A stretch of 8,118 nucleotides of DNA from Hyphomicrobiales bacterium (GTDB taxonomy: Bacteria > Pseudomonadota > Alphaproteobacteria > Rhizobiales > JAJFHR01), in assembly GCA_021775515.1 (NCBI GenBank), contig JAJFHR010000237.1, forward strand, positions 1 through 8,118, in the 5' to 3' direction. Shown here in pieces: positions 1 to 5,523 of this stretch. Below the pieces are notes generated by a model. It saw nothing but the letters and a program-made list of their open reading frames with translations, searched no databases and was not told where the DNA came from. Every line of letters begins with the position of its first letter. Position 1 is the stretch's first letter. Made by a program: the position numbers and the translations under genes.

Positions 1-395
1 ATCTTGCCTTCTTCGGTTCGGCTGAAGGGCACCCCAAAGTGTTCCAGTTCATAAACTGCCGCTGGTGCCTCACGGCACAGATATTCAATTGCATCCTGAT
101 CACCAAGCCAGTCCGATCCTTTAACGGTATCGTACATATGCCAGCGCCAGTCATCTTCGCCCATATTCCCCAACGCTGCCGAAATGCCGCCCTGGGCGGC
201 AACGGTGTGGCTTCGTGTAGGAAACACCTTTGAAATACAGGCTGTTTTCAGTCCTGCCTGACTAGCCCCCAGGACAGCTCTTAACCCAGCACCACCTGCG
301 CCCACCACCACCACATCATAGGCGTGGTCGATAATCTCATAGGCGCGGCCATGTATGTTAAAATCGCTGCCGCCGCTTGCTCCATTCTGTGCCAT
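1..395 (-). CDS. sdhA: Succinate dehydrogenase flavoprotein subunit SdhA (N-terminal part, cut by window edge)
   Basis: This is the catalytic subunit of complex II. It oxidises succinate to fumarate on covalently bound FAD at the cytoplasmic face of the membrane. About 131 residues are visible, and the rest lies beyond position 1. The FAD dinucleotide-binding loop GAGGAG is at residues 32-37. The motif RSHTVAAQGG at 61-70 contains the histidine (H63) that carries the covalent flavin in this family. The start at 393-395 gives the usual N-terminus, with a short tail before AYDVVVVGAG. It lies 8 bases after the sdhD stop, so the two are surely co-transcribed. The Shine-Dalgarno is weak (GGA about 14 bases upstream), which suggests translation coupled to sdhD. 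Identity is secure. sdhB is expected further along outside the window but is not seen. Confidence 0.97.
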   Translation of the reverse strand, partial: MAQNGASGGSDFNIHGRAYEIIDHAYDVVVVGAGGAGLRAVLGASQAGLKTACISKVFPTRSHTVAAQGGISAALGNMGEDDWRWHMYDTVKGSDWLGDQDAIEYLCREAPAAVYELEHFGVPFSRTEEGK

Positions 396-403
396 GGCTG
401 AAT

Positions 404-784
404 TCAATTTCCGAAGCTGAGTTTTAAAACTGCAAAGACGCATGCCATGCCAACGGCAACACTGAAAAATGTATTGCCCATCAACGCCAACACTTTAAGG
501 CCTTCACTGTGAATATAGTCTTCTATGATCACCTGCATGCCTAAACACATATGATACAAGGCACTCACAATCGTCAGCAACATTACAACTGCAACGATCG
601 GATGAGCAAGATAAGCAATGACCTCTGCATGCTCAGACCCGGCATAGATAACAATTGAGATAACAAAGAACATAACCAGAGGAATATTGGCCAAAGCAGT
701 TAACCGCTGACGCCAGAAATGGTCAGTACCTTCCCGGGCCGAGCCCAGTCCTCTAACCCGGCTCAAAGGGGTTCGCATGCTCAT
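404..784 (-). CDS. sdhD: Succinate dehydrogenase membrane anchor subunit SdhD
   Basis: This is the small membrane anchor of complex II. Together with SdhC it holds heme b and the ubiquinone site. It has 126 residues and three hydrophobic spans at about 30-49, 56-83 and 98-122. H78 followed twelve residues later by D89-Y90 matches the spacing of the E. coli SdhD histidine and its Asp-Tyr quinone-site pair (H71 and D82-Y83). Overall sequence conservation is low, as is usual for SdhD, so the assignment rests on this motif, the topology and the position between sdhC and sdhA. I chose the start at 782-784 because it overlaps the sdhC stop as ATGA and has GGGAGG six bases upstream. A start seven codons earlier would bury that ribosome site. 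A later ATG two codons downstream is possible but less well placed. Confidence 0.92.
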   Translation of the reverse strand: MSMRTPLSRVRGLGSAREGTDHFWRQRLTALANIPLVMFFVISIVIYAGSEHAEVIAYLAHPIVAVVMLLTIVSALYHMCLGMQVIIEDYIHSEGLKVLALMGNTFFSVAVGMACVFAVLKLSFGN

Positions 785-1185
785 GAAAATCCTCCCATCA
801 TCCAATAACCGGCAACCCAGATTACGAGAGTTACAACTACCGAACCGCCAATTGTCAACCTGGCCATGAGTTCGGCCGTCGGCAGATCAAAACCACGGCC
901 GGTATCCCAAATAAGATGCCGCACGCCACCGAACATATGATGGATAAGCGCCCAGGTGTAGCCAAACAAAATGAGCCTGCCCAAAAGGCTCCCCATGAAA
1001 TCCTGCACATAGGCAAAATAAGCAGGCCCCACCGCTGCGGAGATCAGCCACCAGCACAATAGCAGAGTACCCAAATAAAGCGCAGCGCCAGTGATACGAT
1101 GCACGATCGATAACATCATCGTCAGCATCGGCGTATAGATCTGAAGATGCGGAGAAAGAGGCCTGTCAGACTTGATGTCAGCCAT
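781..1185 (-). CDS. sdhC: Succinate dehydrogenase cytochrome b556 subunit SdhC
   Basis: This is a membrane anchor of complex II that ligands heme b and forms part of the ubiquinone pocket. It has 134 residues. Both family signatures are intact: RP-x3-L at residue 8 leading to S26-x2-H29-R30-x-T32, and H83-x3-G-V-R-H-L-I-W-D94. By alignment with E. coli SdhC, H83 is the heme ligand and S26 and R30 line the quinone site. Three spans are visible at about 31-52, 66-92 and 110-130. The reading frame stays open for 30 more codons upstream, but the ATG at 1183-1185 gives the conserved MADIKSDRPLSPHL start and has AGAGGA about seven bases upstream. It is the first gene of the sdh run, and its stop overlaps the sdhD start. 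Confidence 0.96.
   Translation of the reverse strand: MADIKSDRPLSPHLQIYTPMLTMMLSIVHRITGAALYLGTLLLCWWLISAAVGPAYFAYVQDFMGSLLGRLILFGYTWALIHHMFGGVRHLIWDTGRGFDLPTAELMARLTIGGSVVVTLVIWVAGYWMMGGFS
791..796 (-). promoter_or_regulatory. Shine-Dalgarno of sdhD inside the end of sdhC
   Basis: On the minus strand GGGAGG stands six bases before the ATG at 784. It lies within the last codons of sdhC and, together with the ATGA stop/start overlap, decides the sdhD start. Confidence 0.75.
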
Positions 1186-1224
1186 AAATAAATCCTCTAA
1201 TACCAGGAGCGAATCACCCCGGGC

Positions 1225-1253
1225 AGCATAGGGCGTTTGTCGGGGGATTGTAA
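1225..1253 (-). promoter_or_regulatory. Weak candidate promoter for sdhCDA(B)
   Basis: On the minus strand TTACAA (1248-1253) and TATGCT (1225-1230) are separated by 17 bases and lie about 40 bases before sdhC. The -35 matches the sigma-70 consensus at only 3 of 6 positions and the -10 at 4 of 6. A dyad ATTG-N4-CAAT (1247-1258) overlaps the -35. The rest of the 175-base gap between mch and sdhC shows no convincing terminator, so read-through from mch into sdh is possible. Confidence 0.3.
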
Positions 1254-1360
1254 TCAATGCAATCAGAGATGGCAATTTGTCCTTAGAGCTAAGTTGGAAA
1301 ACCCCAGATTAACGTCCCACTAAAGCAATGCAACCGTCTCTAGAGCCAAAATTCAACCGA

Positions 1361-2410
1361 TTATCGCGGTATCAGCACCCAATAATCGATTTCCAGAACA
1401 ACATCCCGGGCGTATCCCTCGTCAGCCTGACCAGGAAATTCTTCACATGTCTGGTTTTTCACAGCAAACGTTTTTAATCTCAACAGCCCTAAATCACTTC
1501 GCGCGGAGAGTTCCGCTTTGGCGATAATTTCAGACCAGGCATAAATCGTGTCTCCTGCAAAACACGGCGCTACGTGTTTGCCCGCGTTAATGCCGGCAAC
1601 AAAACAGGCATTTCCCAGGCCGTTAAAACTAAGTGCTCGCGCCAGAGAAATGATATGACCGCCGTATATCAACCGGCGTTTAAACCGCCCGGTTGCAGCT
1701 TGGTGCTGGTCAAAATGAACCCGAGCCGTATTTTGGAAGGAACGTGCCGCCATCATGTGATCAGCTTCTTCGATCGTCATGCCGTCGACATGATCAATGC
1801 GCTCTCCAATTGCATAATCTTTCCACTTGTGCGGGCTTCCGGCAAGATCGATATCATAATTTTTAAAGCTCACTGCCTCGGAAATGCCGGCCAGGCGGGC
1901 AGGCTCAATGATAGCGGGCAATTCTGGCACGACAGGATCAGGTGCGGGAATAGACGTATCATTTTTAACCATCATCACCCAGCGCGCATATTCCAGCACG
2001 CACTCCGATCGCTGGTTAAACCCGCGTGAGCGAACGTAAACTATACCGGTCTTGCCATTTGAGTTTTGCTTAAGCCCGATGACCTCCGAACAGGCCTCAA
2101 GCGTATCTCCAGGGTAAACCGGTGCCAAAAACCGGCAGTCGGCATACCCGAGGTTTGCCACAGCGTTCAAGGAAATATCGGGAACGGTTTTTCCAAAAAC
2201 AATATGGAAGGTTAGAAGGTCATCCACCGGCGCGCCGGCATGGCCAAGAGCGCGGGCAAACTCATCGGAGGATTGAACGGCGAAGCGGCCGCCGAAAAGG
2301 GCGCCGTAAAGAGCAACATCTCCCGTCGTGACCGTCTTGGGCGTGGCGTGATGCAGGACTTGTCCAACTTTAAAGTCTTCAAAAAAATGCCCCGGATTTG
2401 CTTTGATCAT
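1361..2410 (-). CDS. mch: Mesaconyl-CoA hydratase (beta-methylmalyl-CoA dehydratase), MaoC-like double hotdog
   Basis: It reversibly hydrates mesaconyl-CoA to (2R,3S)-beta-methylmalyl-CoA in the ethylmalonyl-CoA pathway of acetyl-CoA assimilation, in the cytoplasm. The 349 residues match the family length. The sequence agrees with alphaproteobacterial Mch as I know it, for example VFGKTVPDISLNAVANLGYA (71-90) and RRLIYGGHIISLARALSFNG (245-264). Two hotdog halves are visible as an internal duplication: VYPGDTLEACSEVI at 98-111 and CFAGDTIYAWSEII at 283-296. The second half carries the H232-x3-H236 and YGGH (249-252) segment typical of MaoC hydratases. The start at 2408-2410 gives the conserved NPG-x-FFEDF beginning and has AGGATG about eight bases upstream. 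It follows the CoA-ester lyase-like gene by 38 bases, probably in one operon. Confidence 0.93.
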   Translation of the reverse strand: MIKANPGHFFEDFKVGQVLHHATPKTVTTGDVALYGALFGGRFAVQSSDEFARALGHAGAPVDDLLTFHIVFGKTVPDISLNAVANLGYADCRFLAPVYPGDTLEACSEVIGLKQNSNGKTGIVYVRSRGFNQRSECVLEYARWVMMVKNDTSIPAPDPVVPELPAIIEPARLAGISEAVSFKNYDIDLAGSPHKWKDYAIGERIDHVDGMTIEEADHMMAARSFQNTARVHFDQHQAATGRFKRRLIYGGHIISLARALSFNGLGNACFVAGINAGKHVAPCFAGDTIYAWSEIIAKAELSARSDLGLLRLKTFAVKNQTCEEFPGQADEGYARDVVLEIDYWVLIPR

Positions 2411-2448
2411 TGGTTAATCATCCTGCCTATATCCCTTGTCGGCCTATT

Positions 2449-3339
2449 TCAGTCTTCGCTCAAACGTTCAATCGCTGCCATAATAGCGACCTGCCGTCTG
2501 GCAATTTCGGCATGCAGGCGTTCGACCATCTTGCCATTTATTGAAATAACACCTTTATCGTTGTTTTCCGGCTTATCGAAGGCTGCAATAATCTCTTTAG
2601 CGGTTTCGATTTCTTCCGCACTTGGTGAAAATATCTCATTACAGGGCTCTATTTGCCCCGGGTGTATGAGCGTTTTTCCATCCATGCCTAAGGATTTCCC
2701 ATGTTCACATTCCTGTCTAAATCCATCAAGGTTGCGAAAGTCGTTATAAACACCATCGATAATCGTAAGATCATAAGCCCGTGCGGCTGCTACGCAAAGG
2801 GAAAGCCAGCTTACCATAGGCATCCGGTCTTGCGTTAAATGTGCCCCGGTTTCTTTGGCAAGATCATTTGTCCCCAGTGCCCATGTGCTTAATCGCGACC
2901 CAGGCAATTTTGCGGTTTCGGCAATTTCTTTAACATTGAGAATAGCCAGAGAAGTTTCAATCATCGCCCATAAAGCCAGTGAAGAGGGTGCACCTTCCTC
3001 ATCGATTGCCTTGGTAGCGGTGGCAATATCTTTAGCCGTACTAACTTTTGGAACCAGAATACCGTCGGCTTTTGCTTTAACCGCCGCCTTCAGATCATCT
3101 GCGCCCCAGGGCGTTGACAGCTCGTTAATACGGACAATCAACTCACGGCCGCCATATCCTCCGTTGTCAAGGGCAGCAACAACTTGCTCCCGGGCAAGGT
3201 TTTTTTCATCAGGCGCCACAGAATCTTCGAGATCGAAGACCACGCAATCAACCGGCAGTTTTTTCACCTTTTCAAGCGCCCGCAAATTAACACCGGGCAT
3301 ATATAATATACTTCGACGCGGTCGAATGGATGCAGACAT
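2449..3339 (-). CDS. CitE/HpcH-family CoA-ester enzyme, probably (3S)-malyl-CoA thioesterase (Mcl2 type) or malyl-CoA lyase
   Basis: This TIM-barrel enzyme acts on malyl-type CoA esters. It has 296 residues. Family motifs are VFDLEDSVAPD (34-44), VRIN with R70, MIET with E128, GTNDL with D159 and IHPGQ (225-229). R70, E128 and D159 correspond to the CoA-ester and Mg2+ binding residues of the family. The N-terminus RRSILYMPG, as I recall the families, resembles the Mcl2 thioesterase branch more than Mcl1 lyases. The C-terminal lid reads NGKMVERLH, with E273 where CitE and malyl-CoA lyases have the catalytic Asp. That fits a function other than classic lyase, but this is inference. I chose the ATG at 3337-3339 because the conserved region begins just after it. 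The frame stays open 33 codons further upstream without family similarity. AAAGG is about ten bases upstream. It is followed by mch, as in Rhodobacter-type clusters. Confidence 0.85.
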   Translation of the reverse strand: MSASIRPRRSILYMPGVNLRALEKVKKLPVDCVVFDLEDSVAPDEKNLAREQVVAALDNGGYGGRELIVRINELSTPWGADDLKAAVKAKADGILVPKVSTAKDIATATKAIDEEGAPSSLALWAMIETSLAILNVKEIAETAKLPGSRLSTWALGTNDLAKETGAHLTQDRMPMVSWLSLCVAAARAYDLTIIDGVYNDFRNLDGFRQECEHGKSLGMDGKTLIHPGQIEPCNEIFSPSAEEIETAKEIIAAFDKPENNDKGVISINGKMVERLHAEIARRQVAIMAAIERLSED

Positions 3340-3440
3340 GAACAATTTACCTTTATGATAAAGAAGCAGGGTAGGGACCCTCGTTTGGCAGCAAAAACCT
3401 ATAAATCCAATTTTGCCGCAAGTATCGCGCGTAAACATAG

Positions 3441-3468
3441 GTTACAAATGGTAAATGAGCGGTAATAT
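3441..3468 (+). promoter_or_regulatory. Candidate promoter for the pyridoxal kinase operon
   Basis: GTTACA (3441-3446) and TAATAT (3463-3468) are spaced by 16 bases, and each matches the sigma-70 consensus at 4 of 6 positions. The predicted start site, near 3475, falls inside the TTTTGCAAAA palindrome. No clear promoter could be picked out for the divergent minus-strand gene in the same 158-base gap. Confidence 0.35.
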
Positions 3469-3470
3469 CT

Positions 3471-3480
3471 TTTTGCAAAA
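3471..3480. promoter_or_regulatory. TTTTGCAAAA palindrome, candidate ScfR/RamB-type operator
   Basis: A perfect 10-base palindrome lies in the gap between the malyl-CoA enzyme gene and the pyridoxal kinase gene. Its core TTTGCAAA is the motif reported for short-chain acyl-CoA regulators (ScfR family, such as PccR of Rhodobacter), which often bind two copies. Only one perfect copy is present. Degenerate dyads with the same half-sites occur at 3384-3395 (TTTG-N4-CAAA) and 3411-3421 (TTTTGCCGCAA). The function is inferred from the motif and the neighbouring CoA pathway genes. Confidence 0.4.
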
Positions 3481-3497
3481 GAGTAAACCGGAAAAAT

Positions 3498-4346
3498 ATG
3501 TCACGCCCTACCGTTTTAACAATTTCATCCCAGGTTGCCTACGGTCACGTTGGCAACTCCGCAAGCGTTGTGGCGTTGCAGAGCCTGGGTTGCGAAGTCA
3601 TAGATATTCCAACGATTATTCTCTCAAGCCATCCCGGACATGGCCCAGCTGCCAGCGTTGAAATTTCAGCGAAAAAAATCGACGGCATTCTATCATCACT
3701 TAAAGATCAGGGGCGCCTTGACAAGGTCGACGTCATTTTGTCCGGCTACCTTCGATCCCGCGCTCAAATCAGGTCGGTTGCCAGAGCCGTCAAAACCATC
3801 AAAGCAAAAAACCTCGCTGCCATATATTGTTGCGATCCTATCATCGGAGATGAAGCAACCGGCATCTATGTTCCAGAACACGTGGCACAGGGCATAAAAA
3901 CCCATTTGATTAACTTAAGTGATTTCATAACACCCAATCTTTTCGAATTTCAGTTTCTCTGCGGTCACAAAGGTTTAAAAATTGACCAGTGTATCGATCT
4001 AGCCCGAAATAAATTTAAAACCGACGTCCTGATAACCTCGGCCCCTTTGATTGACCCGGCCTTTTGCGGCAACTTATTGGTAACCGCACAACAGGCTTGG
4101 GTTTGTGAAACATCGCACATTTGTAATGTCCCGCATGGAACCGGCGATTTGTTTACCGCGCTGTTTGTTGGTCATTTTTTGTCAAAATGCCCGATAGAAG
4201 ACGCATTGTCGCGTGCCACCGGGCAACTTAATTCGGTATTGATCAATTCCGCTGACGAGGGCACAGATGAGTTATGCCTCGCGCACCTGTTTCAGCGACC
4301 CGACACCGAGCCTTATCCACCCGCAACTATGATTGACGGCCAGTAA
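3498..4346 (+). CDS. pdxY: Pyridoxal kinase, PdxY type
   Basis: It phosphorylates pyridoxal (and possibly pyridoxine or pyridoxamine) with ATP to give the B6 cofactor in the salvage pathway, in the cytoplasm. It has 282 residues, close to E. coli PdxY. The ribokinase-fold pyridoxal kinase motifs appear in order: SSQVAYGHVGNSA (10-22), HPGHGPA (45-51), DPIIGD (113-118), TPN-x-FEFQ (145-152) and GTGD (214-217). D217 is the catalytic base of this superfamily. The segment GYLRS (83-87) has Arg where GYLGS is usual. The start at 3498 sits right before the conserved core; the upstream CGGAAAAAT is only a modest ribosome site. Its stop TAA shares a base with the next ATG (TAATG), which implies translational coupling to a PLP enzyme. 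The 'PdxY' symbol is by type; single- and multi-substrate kinases cannot be told apart here. Confidence 0.87.
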   Translation: MSRPTVLTISSQVAYGHVGNSASVVALQSLGCEVIDIPTIILSSHPGHGPAASVEISAKKIDGILSSLKDQGRLDKVDVILSGYLRSRAQIRSVARAVKTIKAKNLAAIYCCDPIIGDEATGIYVPEHVAQGIKTHLINLSDFITPNLFEFQFLCGHKGLKIDQCIDLARNKFKTDVLITSAPLIDPAFCGNLLVTAQQAWVCETSHICNVPHGTGDLFTALFVGHFLSKCPIEDALSRATGQLNSVLINSADEGTDELCLAHLFQRPDTEPYPPATMIDGQ

Positions 4347-5272
4347 TGATAAACCCTGCCCTTATTAAAAACGCTCATGAGCGCATCAAAAACCACGTCC
4401 GGCTGACACCGGTCGTCGAGATTGCCGAGGGAACCTTCGACAATGCCCTGCCGTGGAATATTAAACTTGAGATGCTTCAGCACTCCGGTTCCTTCAAGGC
4501 CCGTGGAGCTTTTAATAATCTGCTGTCGTTGGACATTCCCGAAACAGGAGTGGTGGCAGCCTCCGGCGGCAATCATGGTGCAGCAGTTGCCTTTGCCGCA
4601 ATGAAGCTCGGAATTGCAGCCAACATATTCGTGCCAGAAATTTCATCCCCTGCAAAAATTGAGCGGATCAGAAACTATGGCGCCCAGGTTCACGTCGGTG
4701 GTGATGCCTATGCAGATGCATTAAACGCCAGCGAAGAGTTTTCCAAACGAACAAAAGCCCTCAGCATTCATGCTTACAACACACCCGAAACCCTATGCGG
4801 GCAGGCAACGGTGGCTCTGGAATGGCAAAATCAAGCATCGCATCTTGATACGATCCTGGTGGCCGTAGGCGGCGGCGGCCTCATTGGCGGGACTGCAGCA
4901 TGGTATCGTGATGACATAAAAATTATTGCCGTCGAACCGCAAACCGCCTGTGCACTTCATGCCGCCTTGAAGGCGGGCAAGCCGGTTGATGTGCCGGTAT
5001 CCGGCATTGCTGCTGATTCACTTGGAGCCAAAAGCATTGGTTCGTTGGTATTGCCGATCGCCCAGACCTTCGTTGATGAAACCGTGCTGGTCTCCAACGA
5101 TGCCATAGCGATGGCCCAGAAAACTCTTTGGGAGGTATTGCGTATCGTCGCCGAACCCGGTGGTGCTGCGGCATTTTCGGCCCTGCTCAGTGGTGCTTAT
5201 ACTCCCGCTGCCAACGAGCGTGTTGGTGTGCTGGTCTGTGGCGCAAATACCAACGCGGTAAACTTCAATTGA
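4346..5272 (+). CDS. PLP-dependent serine/threonine dehydratase-family enzyme (single domain)
   Basis: This is a fold-type II PLP enzyme that most likely deaminates threonine or serine to a 2-oxo acid and ammonia. It has 308 residues and no C-terminal ACT domain, unlike biosynthetic IlvA, so allosteric control by isoleucine is not expected. K51 in SGSFKARGA is the Schiff-base lysine. SGGNHG (73-78) is the substrate loop and GGGGLIGG (175-182) holds the cofactor phosphate. C298 in VCGAN lies where the family places the Ser/Cys contacting the pyridine nitrogen, as in mammalian serine dehydratase. The start overlaps the pyridoxal kinase stop by one base. The GQAT at 152-155 replaces the usual GQGT. 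Threonine, serine or 3-hydroxyaspartate as substrate cannot be decided from sequence, and other bhc-type genes are absent. No terminator separates it from the small gene downstream. Confidence 0.85.
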   Translation: MINPALIKNAHERIKNHVRLTPVVEIAEGTFDNALPWNIKLEMLQHSGSFKARGAFNNLLSLDIPETGVVAASGGNHGAAVAFAAMKLGIAANIFVPEISSPAKIERIRNYGAQVHVGGDAYADALNASEEFSKRTKALSIHAYNTPETLCGQATVALEWQNQASHLDTILVAVGGGGLIGGTAAWYRDDIKIIAVEPQTACALHAALKAGKPVDVPVSGIAADSLGAKSIGSLVLPIAQTFVDETVLVSNDAIAMAQKTLWEVLRIVAEPGGAAAFSALLSGAYTPAANERVGVLVCGANTNAVNFN

Positions 5273-5296
5273 AACCAGTATAAAAAGTAAGCACGA

Positions 5297-5314
5297 ACCA
5301 GGCGGGAAAAACGC
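5297..5314 (+). repeat. Left arm of a long inverted repeat around the small gene
   Basis: ACCAGGCGGGAAAAACGC matches the reverse complement of 5498-5516 along its whole length, apart from one extra A in the right arm. The arms are 183 bases apart and enclose the FNR-type box, the -10 element, the ribosome site and the whole 34-codon gene. Neither arm forms a good hairpin by itself. No target-site duplication is visible next to it. Confidence 0.8.
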
Positions 5315-5320
5315 TTTGCA

Positions 5321-5334
5321 TTGAAATAAATCAA
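5321..5334. promoter_or_regulatory. FNR/FixK-type binding site (anaerobox)
   Basis: TTGAAATAAATCAA is a perfect TTGA-N6-TCAA site and matches the FNR consensus TTGAT-N4-ATCAA at 9 of 10 positions. Its centre (5327.5) lies 40-41 bases before the start site predicted from the TAGGAT -10 element. That is the class II activator position, where FNR replaces a -35 box. It should activate the small gene downstream when oxygen is low. Confidence 0.65.
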
Positions 5335-5355
5335 TGAATACGCCATTCACCCACC

Positions 5356-5361
5356 TAGGAT
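5356..5361 (+). promoter_or_regulatory. Candidate -10 element of the small membrane protein gene
   Basis: TAGGAT matches TATAAT at 4 of 6 positions. The first base is 28.5 bases from the centre of the FNR-type box, within about one base of the normal class II spacing. No -35 hexamer is needed in that arrangement and none is obvious. The expected transcript start near 5368 gives an 18-base leader. Confidence 0.45.
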
Positions 5362-5371
5362 GAGCCCCATT

Positions 5372-5379
5372 TAGGAGGT
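5372..5379 (+). promoter_or_regulatory. Strong Shine-Dalgarno of the small gene
   Basis: TAGGAGGT is nearly the full anti-16S complement and lies six bases before the ATG at 5386. It is stronger than the ribosome sites of most other genes in the window and is the main reason for calling the 34-codon frame real. Confidence 0.8.
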
Positions 5380-5385
5380 TTCATT

Positions 5386-5490
5386 ATGTCGACTGTCAGA
5401 ATTTATTATTTGGCTCTTGTTTTCGGATCTGCCGCCGCGTTCTCACTGACCCTGGCCTATCAGGCATGGAAATATAACCATCACAAGTAA
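5386..5490 (+). CDS. 34-residue single-span membrane protein, function unknown
   Basis: I do not recognise a named family. The protein starts MSTVRIYY, has one hydrophobic span at about residues 6-25, and ends in a short basic, histidine-rich tail (WKYNHHK at 28-34). It has a near-perfect ribosome site, a -10 element and an FNR/FixK-type box at class II distance upstream, and a strong terminator downstream. Together these argue for a genuine monocistronic gene induced at low oxygen. Very small single-span proteins of this shape include accessory subunits of terminal oxidases such as CydX (bd type) and CcoM (cbb3 type). The tail pattern Tyr-x2-Trp-Lys with basic residues recalls CcoM from memory. 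No oxidase gene is nearby, so this is only a hypothesis. Topology is uncertain because both ends carry positive charge. Confidence 0.78.
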   Translation: MSTVRIYYLALVFGSAAAFSLTLAYQAWKYNHHK

Positions 5491-5497
5491 AGGACTG

Positions 5498-5516
5498 GCG
5501 TTTTTACCCGCCTGGT
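5498..5516 (+). repeat. Right arm of the long inverted repeat
   Basis: GCGTTTTTACCCGCCTGGT pairs with 5297-5314, with the A at 5506 bulged. It begins seven bases after the stop codon of the small gene and ends seven bases before the terminator stem. No third copy was found by eye in this window; the nearest partial match, CCAGGCGGG around 1900, is inside mch coding sequence. Confidence 0.8.
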
Positions 5517-5523
5517 ATTACTG

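Noticed and set aside
39..233. Open frame on the plus strand inside sdhA
   Set aside because: It is antisense to a clear SdhA coding sequence, has no similarity to a known family and no ribosome site.
1186..1275. 30-codon N-terminal extension of sdhC
   Set aside because: The frame is open, but the extension has no family similarity, and the internal ATG has a good ribosome site and the conserved SdhC beginning.
1282..1293. Palindrome CTTAG-AG-CTAAG between mch and sdhC
   Set aside because: It is short, AT-rich and has no U tract, so it is neither a terminator nor a recognised operator; it may be chance.
1574..2029. 151-codon plus-strand frame inside mch, and a second one at 2240-2749
   Set aside because: Both are antisense to well-supported coding sequences, with compositions typical of shadow frames.
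3368..3381. Small hairpin AGGGT-AGGG-ACCCT in the leader of the malyl-CoA enzyme gene
   Set aside because: The five-base stem is not followed by a U tract and matches no known riboswitch or attenuator.
4346..5272. Reading the PLP enzyme as beta-hydroxyaspartate dehydratase (BhcB)
   Set aside because: The family fits, but the other bhc genes (aldolase, imine reductase, aminotransferase, regulator) are not next to it, so the specific name is unsupported.
5018..5350. 110-codon minus-strand frame over the end of the dehydratase gene
   Set aside because: It is antisense to the dehydratase, lacks a ribosome site and runs into the inverted-repeat region without any recognisable domain.
5297..5516. 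Calling the inverted-repeat cassette an insertion sequence
   Set aside because: There is no transposase and no visible target-site duplication next to either arm, and the enclosed frame is a promoter-driven small membrane protein.
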